Below, in pieces: positions 47,942 through 57,098 of a DNA stretch of 64,000 bases. The stretch lies in contig NZ_OY782764.1 in the NCBI RefSeq assembly GCF_963678225.1, positions 1,865,001 through 1,929,000 of the forward strand, in the 5' to 3' direction. The stretch's first letter is position 1. Every line of letters starts with the position of its first letter. Source of the stretch: an uncultured Cohaesibacter sp. GTDB taxonomy: Bacteria > Pseudomonadota > Alphaproteobacteria > Rhizobiales > Cohaesibacteraceae. A model generated the notes under the pieces. It worked only from the letters and a program-made list of their open reading frames with translations. It did no database searches and was not told the origin of the DNA. The position numbers were made by a program, and so were the translations under genes.

Positions 47942-48571
47942 ATGCAGCAGGTAACAGTCGTCGATCATCCGCTTGTTCAGCACAAGCTCACCATCATGCG
48001 GGACAAGGACACGTCCACGGCATCCTTCCGCCAGTTGCTGCGGGAAATTTCCCACCTGCTTTGCTATGAAGCAACGCGTGAGCTGGAAATGACCACCAAG
48101 ATGATTGAAACGCCGCTCATGGAAATGAAGGCACCAACGCTTTCCGGCAAGAAACTGGTGTTCGCCTCCATCCTGCGCGCTGGGAATGGCCTCTTGGAAG
48201 GCATGCTTGATCTGGTCCCTTCGGCCCGTGTGGCACATGTGGGCCTTTATCGTGATCCGGTGACGTTTGAAGCGGTTGAATATTATTTCAAGGCTCCTGA
48301 AGATCTGGAAGATCGTCTGGTCATCGCCGTTGACCCGATGCTGGCAACGGCAAACTCGGCTGTTCTTGCCATTAACAAGCTCAAGGAACGCGGCGCACAG
48401 AATATCCGCTTTGTTTCTCTTCTGGCTGCTCCTGAAGGCATTGAAGCCTTCACCGAAGCGCATCCTGATGTGCCGGTGATCACTGCTGCCATCGACAAGA
48501 AGCTCAACGAGAAGAACTATATTCTTCCAGGCCTTGGCGATGCGGGCGACCGCATGTATGGCACCAAGTAA
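47942..48571 (+). CDS. upp: Uracil phosphoribosyltransferase
   Basis: 209 residues, with AAGGA eight bases before the ATG. The PRPP loop reads [11 protein letters not shown] in place of the common DPMLATGGS, and the upstream motif is [11 protein letters not shown]; the C-terminus [13 protein letters not shown] is typical and binds uracil. It makes UMP from uracil released by deoA. It closes the salvage operon and a terminator follows. Confidence 0.94.
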   Translation: MQQVTVVDHPLVQHKLTIMRDKDTSTASFRQLLREISHLLCYEATRELEMTTKMIETPLMEMKAPTLSGKKLVFASILRAGNGLLEGMLDLVPSARVAHVGLYRDPVTFEAVEYYFKAPEDLEDRLVIAVDPMLATANSAVLAINKLKERGAQNIRFVSLLAAPEGIEAFTEAHPDVPVITAAIDKKLNEKNYILPGLGDAGDRMYGTK

Positions 48572-48605
48572 GCTTTTGCTTTCTGCATAATTGAATATCG
48601 ACAAG

Positions 48606-48632
48606 AACAAGGCCTCCATTCAGGCCTTGTTT
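48606..48632 (+). terminator. Terminator of upp
   Basis: AACAAGGCCT (48606-48615) pairs perfectly with AGGCCTTGTT (48622-48631); the tail is short. Confidence 0.75.
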
Positions 48633-48697
48633 ACCATGCGCGTTGAAAGTGATGCGCAAGACGCGCGCCTTTAACGGCTTTTATTCTGAAATTTGCC

Positions 48698-49279
48698 ATG
48701 TTGGCACCGGTTGTCGAAACCGGAGTTTTCTTGATCATGGCGCGTCTGATTTTCATGGCCATCGTCTTTGTTGTCCTTGCCACCCTGCTACCGGGCGTGG
48801 CAACCGATTGGCTTGTGGCCAATGGTTATTTGGCTGGCGATGATGCCGCTGCCCTGCTCAATACATCCTCAGCAGACAAGAGCAGCAAGACAACCAACTA
48901 TAATGGCGTCAATCGCGTTGTGTTGAAACCTGGACCCGGTGGGCATTTTTATGCTCAGGCCTATTTCAACAACAAGACCGTGCGGACGCTAATTGACACG
49001 GGAGCCAGCACTGTCGCGCTGACCCACGAAGATGCGCGGCGCATAGGCATTCACCCGAATGCTGCCGATTATAAGGAGCCAGTGCGGACGGGGAATGGCT
49101 TGCAATATTATGCGCGAGCACGGGTTTCCAGCGTAAGGATCGGACAGGTCAGAGTGCACAATCTTGATTTACTGGTTGCGCCAAAAGGAGCTCTCAGTGT
49201 CACGCTGATGGGGATGAGCTATCTGCGAAAACTCAAGACCATCAGGGTTGAGCGAGGTCGGCTCATTCTGGAGAACTGA
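48698..49279 (+). CDS. Retropepsin-like aspartic protease, membrane-anchored
   Basis: 193 residues. One hydrophobic segment near the N-terminus (about 14-45) anchors the protein. The single catalytic motif LIDTGASTVAL lies at about 104-114 with the later hydrophobic-hydrophobic-Gly strand MGMSYLRKLKTIRVE, as in the TIGR02281-type clan AA family. It would act as a homodimer in the periplasm. The substrate is unknown. Start at 48698 or 48737 is uncertain. Confidence 0.82.
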   Translation: MLAPVVETGVFLIMARLIFMAIVFVVLATLLPGVATDWLVANGYLAGDDAAALLNTSSADKSSKTTNYNGVNRVVLKPGPGGHFYAQAYFNNKTVRTLIDTGASTVALTHEDARRIGIHPNAADYKEPVRTGNGLQYYARARVSSVRIGQVRVHNLDLLVAPKGALSVTLMGMSYLRKLKTIRVERGRLILEN

Positions 49280-49317
49280 CCCCGGCCCCGCGGATCTTTC
49301 CCAGCACTCAACCGCGC

Positions 49318-49932
49318 CTAGATGGCAAAGCCATAGTTGCGCAAATCTTCGGCCAGCCCGAACGGGCTTTTGAAGTGATGTGCATGCATGCCAATGGAGC
49401 GTGCGGCTTCGATATTCGGCATGGAATCATCAACAAACAGACAATCGGCTGCATCCAGATTGTTGCGCTCCAGCAGAATATGGAAGATGTCAGTGCCCGG
49501 TTTGACGGTTTTCTCGTCGCCGGAAATCACGATATCGCGGAACTGCTTGAGCGTGGGAAAGCGCTCCTGACATTCCCGAAAGGTGTCGCTGGCAAAGTTG
49601 GTGATCGCATAGAGCGGCACATTCATTTCCTGCAAGCGTTCCTTGATGAGTACGGTTCCGGCGACAACTCCGGGTACCATGTCATGCCAGCGCTCTCTGT
49701 AGGCGCGGATTTCTTTTTCATAGCCGGGATGTGCCTTGGTGAGCATTTCTATGCCTTCTGCCCAATCTCGGCCAAGATCCTGCTGCAAGTTCCAGTCATG
49801 CAAGCCTGTTTCCGCAGTAAAGGCATCAATCTCTTCCTTACTGGCGAAAAAAGATTCGTAGAGATAATGCATGTCCCAACGGATAAGGACATTACCAACA
49901 TCGAAAACCACAATGGATGGATTCTGTGACAT
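49318..49932 (-). CDS. HAD-superfamily hydrolase
   Basis: 204 residues from the ATG at 49932; 49950 is an alternative start. Motif I is VVFDVGNVLIRWD (about residues 7-19), motif II the ITNF threonine (about 111), and the acidic motif CLFVDDSMPNIEAA near 160. This arrangement places it in HAD subfamily IA (phosphoglycolate phosphatase/haloacid dehalogenase-like). The substrate is unknown. Confidence 0.85.
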   Translation of the reverse strand: MSQNPSIVVFDVGNVLIRWDMHYLYESFFASKEEIDAFTAETGLHDWNLQQDLGRDWAEGIEMLTKAHPGYEKEIRAYRERWHDMVPGVVAGTVLIKERLQEMNVPLYAITNFASDTFRECQERFPTLKQFRDIVISGDEKTVKPGTDIFHILLERNNLDAADCLFVDDSMPNIEAARSIGMHAHHFKSPFGLAEDLRNYGFAI

Positions 49933-50057
49933 GTGAGGCTCGCTATTCATCTGGCGTGAGTGTACGAAGGGTATTGTATTTGATCCGGGTGATTTATCAC
50001 CACAAGATGTAGATTATATGATTCACACAAATCCTTGCTGGGGGATATTGAATTTCG

Positions 50058-51218
50058 ATGTTTAATTCCGTTTCTGGCTGTTTGGTCGCATGTCAGCGTC
50101 CGTTTGGCGCATTGATCGGCATATGTGTTGCTGCAACCCTTTGCCTTGCCATGATTGGAGCGCCTGGGGTAAAGGCGCAAGAGGCCGTTGAACGGCACAT
50201 GCTCGACACGCTGGGCAGCGATATGGCAGCGGAACCAAAAGCCGGCTTCCCCATGACGCAAAGCGATGTGCGCTCCTCTGGCAATGCGCTTCAGCCGCTT
50301 CCCGCAGGCGAGGGTAACCGCAATCCGGTCAGCCCGTCGATCACCCAGCTGGAAGAGCCAAACACCGTTACGCTCCTTGACGACAAGCCGCCATTGCGGG
50401 TTGGCCTGATCTCCGAGCAGGGCGCAAGCTATCTGCAGGCGCGCATAGAGCCCTTCCGCCGCTATCTTCAGGAGAGCCTTTCAAGACCGATCGAGATTGT
50501 GGCCTACACCTCGATGCGTTCGCTCATGGCAGCCCATATCGGGCGACAGGTGGATTATTCCATTTATCCGGCCAGTATTTTCTCCATGGCCTATGCATCT
50601 TGTGGATGCCTGACGCCAATGGTCGCGCCCATTTCCCGCGAAGCACCCGATGGCATTTATATGTTGCTGGTCGTTCGTGGTGCCAGCGGCATCCAGAATC
50701 TGGCCGATCTATCCGGGCGCTCCATGGCCCTGTCTTCCAAGGATGGCGCAATCCCCTTCTATATGGCGATGAACGAGCTCAAGAAAGCGGGGCTGAACCC
50801 CGAGCGGGATCTTGACTCTCTGGTTGGCAAGGATAGCCCGGATGAGGCTCTTGAACTGCTTGATGAAGGGTCCGTTGATGCCGCGTTGGTTTGGTCGACC
50901 ACCCCTTACAACCAGAATATCTTCTCCAGTGAAGGAGCCGTTTCTGCTTATTTGCAAAAGAAACATGGAACCAGACAGGCGGACACCAAGCCCGACTTCC
51001 TCTCCATCTGGCATTCACCAGCCGTTCCGGCGGGGCCACATGTAATCCATAATGAGGTGGACAAGCAGACCCGGGCAGATCTGATCAATGCGCTTAAAGA
51101 GATGAACCAGCGCGATCCGGAAGCCTATGATGCGATTGAGCGTCGCTATGGCGGCGGCTTTAGAAGCGTCAGCCTGCAGGATTACGAACCCTTGATCGAG
51201 ATCGCAACCGCGCGCTGA
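50058..51218 (+). CDS. PhnD-like substrate-binding protein
   Basis: 386 residues. A signal-like hydrophobic stretch (about 12-38) ends near VKAQEA. The mature part after a linker of about 80 residues has the PhnD/phosphate-phosphonate binding pattern: PLRVGLISEQGASYLQAR, then IYPASIFSMAYASCGC, and ALVWSTTPYN. No permease or ATPase for it is in the window; it is an orphan. Its neighbour is the minus-strand TadE gene. The ligand is unknown. Confidence 0.8.
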   Translation: MFNSVSGCLVACQRPFGALIGICVAATLCLAMIGAPGVKAQEAVERHMLDTLGSDMAAEPKAGFPMTQSDVRSSGNALQPLPAGEGNRNPVSPSITQLEEPNTVTLLDDKPPLRVGLISEQGASYLQARIEPFRRYLQESLSRPIEIVAYTSMRSLMAAHIGRQVDYSIYPASIFSMAYASCGCLTPMVAPISREAPDGIYMLLVVRGASGIQNLADLSGRSMALSSKDGAIPFYMAMNELKKAGLNPERDLDSLVGKDSPDEALELLDEGSVDAALVWSTTPYNQNIFSSEGAVSAYLQKKHGTRQADTKPDFLSIWHSPAVPAGPHVIHNEVDKQTRADLINALKEMNQRDPEAYDAIERRYGGGFRSVSLQDYEPLIEIATAR

Positions 51219-51277
51219 TCGGAAGTTTCTTTCATAGGGAAGCACGAGGCTGCAATGGCTCCTACCTGTGAAGGGCG

Positions 51278-51865
51278 CTATTTGCAGGATATCTCTTCAG
51301 TATTTCTGGGAGAGAATATGGCTGTATCCCTGAAGGTCATATCTCCGATGCCTGTGGTAACACCATAGGCCGAGAATGTGTCGGAAAAGGAGAGATAATC
51401 CACTTCGGCTGCCGTCATGATATAAAAGCGATCGGCCACGCGCATACCCGCAGGCAGCGTTGAGGCATCAACCGGTGCCGAGCCATAGCGACAGATGACA
51501 TCCAGATTGCTGTTTTTGTCCACTTTGACTGCAATCATGCCGATTCTATGGGCGAGATTGTCATAGGGATACAGGATCTTCTCTGCGATATCGCCAAACG
51601 TGGTCCAGTCAGACGCGGTAATCTCGGAGTCCTGTGTCGCCAGGTTGGCAATCGAAGTGGCAAGATTGGAATTCTTCCGACTGACCATGATGGCCTGGGT
51701 CAGCTCCCAAGTGCCGATGGCCAGAAAAACCATCAACGGCAGGATGATGGCAAACTCAATTGCGGACACACCCTGTTGATCTTTGGAAAAGCGGCTGAGC
51801 TGATCCCTAATCTTGTAAAGAAGTCTGTTTGTCAATGCCTGCATGATGGGATGTCCGAAATTCAA
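51278..51865 (-). CDS. TadE-like pseudopilin of the Flp pilus locus
   Basis: 195 residues. After a basic N-terminus comes the TadE motif QQGVSAIEFAIILPLMVFLAI (cleavage after the Gly, Glu at +5), a membrane helix that carries the prepilin type cleavage site. A hydrophilic periplasmic domain follows. It likely forms a minor pilin of the Flp pilus, processed by CpaA. It lies 26 bases downstream of another TadE gene on the same strand. Confidence 0.85.
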   Translation of the reverse strand: MNFGHPIMQALTNRLLYKIRDQLSRFSKDQQGVSAIEFAIILPLMVFLAIGTWELTQAIMVSRKNSNLATSIANLATQDSEITASDWTTFGDIAEKILYPYDNLAHRIGMIAVKVDKNSNLDVICRYGSAPVDASTLPAGMRVADRFYIMTAAEVDYLSFSDTFSAYGVTTGIGDMTFRDTAIFSPRNTEEISCK

Positions 51866-51891
51866 GGATCAAATAGGGCGCGCGATAGGCT

Positions 51892-52467
51892 TTATTCGAA
51901 TGGCTCGTTACGAAAGACTTCGACAGAAGACAAAATGAATTCTGGTGCAGTTCCGCTATTCAAAAGCGCAAACAAATCGCTCATGGACCCCAAAGGCAAA
52001 TAGGTTTTCACAATGACATAGTCATTGGCATCGCCCGGATCATACGTTTCCTGCGAGCTGTCCAGCTGCCCGTTATTGGTGGGGGCATCCGTATCAAGCT
52101 GGGAGAGGTCCGGATCGCTGGTCACATCAACGACCAGTTCACTCAGGCACGTGGCTTCCGGAACAAGAACCCCACTGCAAACCATTTTCTTGAAGTCATT
52201 CTTTGAGAGGTCCAAGGCTGCGACTTCGCCTGTCCGGATTTTCCGGCCGGCCTGCTGTGCGGCATCTTCAAGAATGGTTGCGTTAAGATAGATATAGCCG
52301 ATTGCCAGCAGCGAATAGAGAAACGCAAAAAACGGTGCCGCCAGCAAGACAAATTCAATCGTGGTGGCGCCTTCCTCGTCGGGGATAAAGGCATGCCTGA
52401 AGGACCGTTTGTCTCCAAGCCCGATCGATCGTTTGGCAAAAAGGCCGTTTCTCAAGAACAGTCTCAT
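51892..52467 (-). CDS. TadE-like pseudopilin of the Flp pilus locus
   Basis: 191 residues. The motif EEGATTIEFVLLAAPFFAF (about residues 31-49) is the shared prepilin-type cleavage and helix segment. The C-terminal domain has two cysteines. Together with the next gene it probably supplies the TadE/TadF pair of the pilus base. No TadG-like von Willebrand protein is in the window. Confidence 0.85.
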   Translation of the reverse strand: MRLFLRNGLFAKRSIGLGDKRSFRHAFIPDEEGATTIEFVLLAAPFFAFLYSLLAIGYIYLNATILEDAAQQAGRKIRTGEVAALDLSKNDFKKMVCSGVLVPEATCLSELVVDVTSDPDLSQLDTDAPTNNGQLDSSQETYDPGDANDYVIVKTYLPLGSMSDLFALLNSGTAPEFILSSVEVFRNEPFE

Positions 52468-52661
52468 TGGGAGTTCCTCTATTCAATGGCGCTGCGCCGA
52501 AGAGGACGGAAGAAAACTGAGCAGCGATGCAGATGGCAAATGTGCTGCGAAAAACTCTCTCATATGCTTCGGATAACGCGCAGAAACATTGCCAGAAAAG
52601 CCTTTACGAATAATTGGTAAAACTGGTTAATCGCGAAGATCTGGCGCCTGACGCAGATCTT

Positions 52662-53141
52662 CTACTCAAGACTTGGGCCGGTTTCGCCACCTTCGGAAAG
52701 CTGGCCTCGGGACTGAATGGATGTATTGAGCTCTGCCAGCTTGTCTTTCTGGTCGCCAACCCGATAAACCGGCTCGCAATTGGGTGAGCAATGCAGGGTG
52801 TAGCGATCTGTGCCCTTGTAGACCACGACATTGCTATCCATTGCGGAGGACACGCTCAGAATTTCATCGGCAATCGGCTCACCCTCAGCGTCCAGAACAA
52901 TAAGGTTTGTTGTACCATATTGCTTGCCGGTAATGATCAAGGTCTGGCTATCCTTGATGGTGGCGTCTGCGATAGCAGGATTTCCGATAATCACCATGGA
53001 AGCGGCGCGGGATACGCGCATGACTTTGGCCCGGTCTACTTTTACGTCGATCATGGGATAGGACTGGTCCGCCAGTGCGGTTTGACCCATTGACAAAAAA
53101 ACGATTGCTAAAATAGCGAAGGACGCTTGGGCGAATTTCAT
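52662..53141 (-). CDS. CpaC N-terminal-domain-like periplasmic protein
   Basis: 159 residues with a signal peptide (about 1-24, ending ALADQ). The rest matches the pilus formation N-terminal domain found at the start of CpaC: VKVDRAKVMRVSRAASMVI, GNPAIADATIKDS and GTTNLIVLDAEGEP. The secretin domain is absent. Two cysteines lie in a C-terminal stretch. It may assist the CpaC secretin. It is divergent from the flp pilin gene. Confidence 0.82.
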   Translation of the reverse strand: MKFAQASFAILAIVFLSMGQTALADQSYPMIDVKVDRAKVMRVSRAASMVIIGNPAIADATIKDSQTLIITGKQYGTTNLIVLDAEGEPIADEILSVSSAMDSNVVVYKGTDRYTLHCSPNCEPVYRVGDQKDKLAELNTSIQSRGQLSEGGETGPSLE

Positions 53142-53623
53142 AATCTGTCTCCATGAGGCAGGCCGCCAGCGCTCCTTTTGGAGGCTAGCCTTGATCCGCT
53201 AAAGATGGAAAAAAATGGTGAAGGAAGCTTTAAGAGCAGAAAAACGCAAGGATTGGTTGGATGTGCCGGGGCACCAAAACTAGCGTGTTAGGCTTCTGAC
53301 ATGACGAAAATAGAAATATAGATTGATGGTTTTTTGAATTAATAAGTTGTTAGGGATGATTTTTCTTTAGGTTACATTGTATATATAAATATACGTTTGA
53401 GTTGTTGTGTTTTGTAGATTTAAGATTTGTTGATTTTTTCGAAGTGATTTCTTAACCAAGAACATTATTCAGTTGGTTTAGCTATTGGTTTACCTATTCA
53501 TTTAACGTGATGGAAAGAGTTATTCGATAAAACTGACATCGTTCCAATGATGCAATAAAAACGCGGCAAGCGCTGATCGTTGGAGCAAGAGCTGTCAAAA
53601 ATGTGGAATATTAGGAGTCCAAA
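53142..53623. other. Long AT-rich divergent promoter region before the flp pilin
   Basis: 482 bases, markedly AT-rich from about 53300 to 53520. No gene is evident. TTAACC at 53452-53457 and TTAACG at 53501-53506 resemble CtrA half-sites. It should hold promoters for both the pilin gene and the minus-strand CpaC-N-like gene. Confidence 0.5.
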
Positions 53624-53800
53624 ATGAACAAGTTTACTCACTTTCTGAAAGACGAATCTGGCGCAACCGCTATTGAATATGCCCTTCTTGCTGGCCTCAT
53701 CGGCGTAGGCATCATGGCTGCTGCCTCTACTCTTGCTGGCGGCGTATCCACGCTGATGACCAACGTTGGCAACAAGCTTTCCGGTATTACCCTGCCTTAA
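53624..53800 (+). CDS. flp: Flp/Fap major pilin
   Basis: 58 residues: MNKFTHFLKDESGATAIEYA then a hydrophobic helix and a short tail ending ITLP. The Flp signature is complete: Gly13 at the cleavage site, Glu18-Tyr19 at +5/+6 and a following 20-residue helix. GGAG lies nine bases before the ATG. It is the subunit of the type IVc (Flp) pilus used in surface attachment. It is too short for many gene finders. The prepilin peptidase gene follows. Confidence 0.95.
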   Translation: MNKFTHFLKDESGATAIEYALLAGLIGVGIMAAASTLAGGVSTLMTNVGNKLSGITLP

Positions 53801-53823
53801 TGGCATGACATTTAAAGGTATGG

Positions 53824-53897
53824 AGCTTGCGCTTTTCTCAAAAGAAAGTGCAAGCTACGATACAAAGGAAGGCTACCTGCGGGTGGCCTTTTCTTTA
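53824..53897 (+). terminator. Double hairpin after the flp pilin gene
   Basis: A first long stem (53824-53838 with 53843-53856, one bulge) follows 24 bases after the pilin stop, then a second stem (53869-53877 with 53882-53890) followed by TTTTCTTT. The second is a likely terminator; the first may protect the abundant pilin mRNA. Confidence 0.8.
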
Positions 53898-54030
53898 TGA
53901 ATTATCCAGGAAATACAATGGATTGGTAATATTTCTCTGGTAATTTGCACCAAGTCGGGCGCGCTGCTTGAAAAGGCTGCAAGGCCAGAGTTTTGTCACC
54001 CTCTTTGAGATCATGGGGAAGGATGAAAGC

Positions 54031-54555
54031 ATGATGGATTTTGTTTTTGGCTGGGGTCTTGTTCTGTTTGTGCCAATGGTATTTGCCTATGCAGCCAGCT
54101 CTGATCTCTTCAGCATGCGTATTTCCAATCGTCTTGCTCTTGTTTTTCTAGCCGCTTTTCCCGTTTTTGCCTATGGTACGGGCATGGGCTGGCAGGATGC
54201 CTTCGCGCATCTGGGCGTTGGCGCTATTACGTTCGTCGCCGTCTATTTGCTATGGATGTTCAAATGCATCGGTGGTGGCGACGCCAAATTTGCAGCTGTC
54301 GCCGCGATCTGGATGGGACCGGAACTGACGATCATGTTCTTCGCGCTCACATCCATTTACGGGTCCATCATGGCTTTCGCCTTCATTCTCATGCGCTCGC
54401 GTTTTCTGCCCGCCTTCATGGTCAAGATGGATTGGGCTATGCGTCTGCATACGGTCAAGCGTATTCCCTACGGTTTGGCTCTCGGCGCCGCCGGGCTTCA
54501 GCTCTATTCAATCTCTGATTGGATGGATGCCGGTATTCGCCTTGCGATTTCTTGA
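54031..54555 (+). CDS. cpaA: Prepilin peptidase CpaA/TadV
   Basis: 174 residues from ATG 54031, seven bases after GGAAGGA; frames opening at 53968 and 54013 are less supported. The two catalytic aspartates are Asp25 in ASSDLFSMRISNR and the one in CIGGGDAKFAA (about residue 88), an IV-A24A-type peptidase without the methylase domain. About five membrane segments. It cleaves the Flp and TadE prepilins. Confidence 0.92.
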   Translation: MMDFVFGWGLVLFVPMVFAYAASSDLFSMRISNRLALVFLAAFPVFAYGTGMGWQDAFAHLGVGAITFVAVYLLWMFKCIGGGDAKFAAVAAIWMGPELTIMFFALTSIYGSIMAFAFILMRSRFLPAFMVKMDWAMRLHTVKRIPYGLALGAAGLQLYSISDWMDAGIRLAIS

Positions 54556-54866
54556 GGATCGGCATTTGTTCGATAGGAAATTCTTCCAATAGATGCAGCA
54601 CGGAATACCGGTCTTCTTCGTTGAAGGGCGGTTTTCTTTCTTCTACTCTTTAAGTTATGAAATATTCACGTAACCAAGAGCCCTCCAATTCCTTTTATGC
54701 GTCCAAATTTTGTTTCTGAGCGTTTATAATTACGGTTTTTTGCGAAATTAAGCTCATATTAAGCAAACACGCTTACTTGTCGTTAACCATAAGTGTTGGA
54801 CACTGGACGCGGGTGCCTTTGCGCCCTGAAAGCGTCTAGTGCCTGAAACGCATGGGAAACGAGGAC
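54556..54866. other. Promoter region of the cpaB operon
   Basis: 311 bases with no gene. It contains the CtrA-type sites at 54748-54762 and 54783-54790. Confidence 0.6.
54748..54790 (+). promoter_or_regulatory. CtrA-type binding sites upstream of cpaB
   Basis: TTAAGCTCATATTAA (54748-54762) is a perfect TTAA-N7-TTAA full site for the response regulator CtrA, and TTAACCAT at 54783-54790 is a half-site 20 bases further on. They lie about 80-120 bases before cpaB. Confidence 0.7.
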
Positions 54867-55640
54867 ATGAGAGTAGCGCGTATTGCCGTCATTGTTGTCG
54901 CTTTGGTCGCCGGATTGTTTGCTTTGGTGTTGGCCAGATCACTTGGCACCCAGAAGCAGGAAGTCCAGGTGGAACCGGCTGCGCCAGTCGAGCAGATCGA
55001 GTTGGCTGAAGTGCTGACCGCTGCGCAGAATGTTTCGCTAGGCACAAATTTCACGGCCAATCTCTTTGCATGGAGTAAATGGCCAAGAGCCAATCTCGGC
55101 CCCGGCTATATCGTACGTGACGAACGCCCAGAAGCCGATAGCGAGCTGGTTGGTGCTGTCGCGCGCGGTTCTTTCCTGCAGGGCGAGCCCATTACCGAAG
55201 GAAAGCTGGCCATCGGAGGCAAGGGTATGATGTCTTCGGTTCTGCTCAAGGGCTATCGGGCCGTCGCAACGCCTATTTCGGCGGCAACGAGTGCAGGCGG
55301 CTTCATTCTTCCCAAAGACAAGGTTGATGTCATTCTTACCGAGCAAGGCAAAAATGGCGCCAGCTCTGAAACCATCCTCAATAATATCCGGGTTCTGGCA
55401 ATCGACCAGACAACTGAAGAGAAGGACGGGGTGAAGGTGGTTGTCGGGGAAACCGCAACATTGGAGCTGTTGCCTTCTCAGGTTGAAAACCTCTCGGCGG
55501 CTCAGGCCGACGGAACCATATCGCTTGTCTTGCGCTCTCTGGAAGATGCTGAAGACGATACCGAGGTCTCTCAGGCCAACAATGGCACCGTAATCATGGT
55601 GCGCTCCGGTATGATGAGCAAGAGGACAGTAAAGCAATGA
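54867..55640 (+). CDS. cpaB: Flp pilus assembly protein CpaB (RcpC)
   Basis: 257 residues from ATG 54867 (GAGGAC just ahead); ATG 54852 is also in frame. An N-terminal membrane segment (about 5-25) is followed by an SAF domain (about 45-110, with GTNFTANLFAWSKWP) and the RcpC domain with AVATPISAATSAGGFILPKDKVDV. It is a periplasmic assembly factor near the secretin. Its stop overlaps cpaC by four bases. Confidence 0.93.
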   Translation: MRVARIAVIVVALVAGLFALVLARSLGTQKQEVQVEPAAPVEQIELAEVLTAAQNVSLGTNFTANLFAWSKWPRANLGPGYIVRDERPEADSELVGAVARGSFLQGEPITEGKLAIGGKGMMSSVLLKGYRAVATPISAATSAGGFILPKDKVDVILTEQGKNGASSETILNNIRVLAIDQTTEEKDGVKVVVGETATLELLPSQVENLSAAQADGTISLVLRSLEDAEDDTEVSQANNGTVIMVRSGMMSKRTVKQ

Positions 55641-57088
55641 TCAGATTTTCGCTTGGTATGAAAATGGTCACACACCGCAGACTGTCTGGCAGGGCCCTGC
55701 CGGTCATGATGCTTGTATGCCTGATGACCCTGCTTTCTCTGGCTCCGACGTCCGGAGCTTTTGCCGGATCTGAGATGCGCCTCAACGCCGCCAGTGCCAA
55801 TGGGCGCAACATCGATGTCGGGCTAAACAAGTCTGTGGTGATCGAAACCCCGCGTGATGTGCGCGATGTGCTGGTTTCCAGTCCGTCTGTTGCCGATGCG
55901 GTGGTGCGCACGCCGCGCCGGGTCTACATCATCGGTATGGCGATAGGGCAGGCCAATGTGATCCTGTTTGATGGCAACGGCAATCAGATCGCCAGCTTCG
56001 ATGTTAATGTTGCACGAGATAACGCCTCTCTTGCCGCTCTGTTGCGCCGGATGATCCCCTCGTCCAACATCCGTGTGGATGGCGTCGGCGAAGGTGTGGC
56101 GCTCTCCGGCTCGGTTGAGCGACCAGCTGACGCGGAAAAAGCCATGGATCTGGCTGCTACCTATGTTGGCGACCGCGAGAAGGTCAGCAACTATATTTCC
56201 GTGGAAGCCCGCGAGCAGGTTCAGATTCGCGTCACCGTGGCTGAGGTGGAGCGCAGCGTTATCAAGCAGCTCGGCATCAGCATGGGAGGCGCTCTTTCAC
56301 GTGGTATCTTCACCAGTTCCGGACAGATCTCCAACCCCTTCTCGGTTGCCTTGCAGAATATGTCTGAAAGTGCTTTGGGCATGAGCCTGGGAGGCACAGA
56401 CAACTATTTGACCACGGTCGTTCAGGCCATGGAGCGCAACGGATTGATCCGCACCTTGGCCGAGCCCAACCTGACGGCCATTTCCGGCGAGAAAGCCGAT
56501 TTTCTGGCTGGTGGCGAATTCCCCATTCCGGTCGGTCTGGACGACGGCAAGATCATGGTCGAGTTCAAGCAGTATGGTGTGGCGCTATCCTTCCGCCCGA
56601 TTGTTCTGTCTGAAAATCGCATCAGCTTGCAGATCAAGTCCGAAGTTTCGGAAATCTCGTCAGATCAAACTGTGACCGTCGGCAGCACCAATGCCCAGCT
56701 TTCCATTCCGGGTTTGAGAACCCGGCGCTCGTCCACGACGCTGGAATTGCCCTCTGGGGGCACCATGGCGATGGCTGGTTTGTTGCGTGATGACATACGC
56801 AAGAATATCGACGGCTTCCCTTATCTCAAGGATTTGCCAGTGCTGGGCGCTTTGTTCCGGTCTCGCGACTATAAGCGCAATCAGACCGAACTGGTGTTCT
56901 TCGTTACTCCTTATATTGTCCAGCCGGTGGCCAAGTCGAAGGTGGCTCTGCCCACAAAAAACGTCGAGCCATCATCCGATATGAATGACATTTTCCTTGG
57001 TGCTCTGACCCGTCGGTACGACATGGTCGGCGGGAATGGACGCCGGGGTGTGAAATATAATGGCCGCTTTGGCTACAGTTATGAGTGA
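55637..57088 (+). CDS. cpaC: Flp pilus secretin CpaC (RcpA)
   Basis: 483 residues. The signal peptide ends around residue 44. The pilus N-terminal domain follows (about 50-125, with VLVSSPSVADAVV), a BON-like region (about 135-180), and the secretin domain (about 230-440) with the VPVGLDDGK-like gate area and the ALFRSRDYKRNQTELVFFVTP motif near the end. It forms the outer-membrane ring for pilus exit. Translation is coupled to cpaB. Confidence 0.94.
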   Translation: MIRFSLGMKMVTHRRLSGRALPVMMLVCLMTLLSLAPTSGAFAGSEMRLNAASANGRNIDVGLNKSVVIETPRDVRDVLVSSPSVADAVVRTPRRVYIIGMAIGQANVILFDGNGNQIASFDVNVARDNASLAALLRRMIPSSNIRVDGVGEGVALSGSVERPADAEKAMDLAATYVGDREKVSNYISVEAREQVQIRVTVAEVERSVIKQLGISMGGALSRGIFTSSGQISNPFSVALQNMSESALGMSLGGTDNYLTTVVQAMERNGLIRTLAEPNLTAISGEKADFLAGGEFPIPVGLDDGKIMVEFKQYGVALSFRPIVLSENRISLQIKSEVSEISSDQTVTVGSTNAQLSIPGLRTRRSSTTLELPSGGTMAMAGLLRDDIRKNIDGFPYLKDLPVLGALFRSRDYKRNQTELVFFVTPYIVQPVAKSKVALPTKNVEPSSDMNDIFLGALTRRYDMVGGNGRRGVKYNGRFGYSYE

Positions 57089-57098
57089 GGGCATGGCA

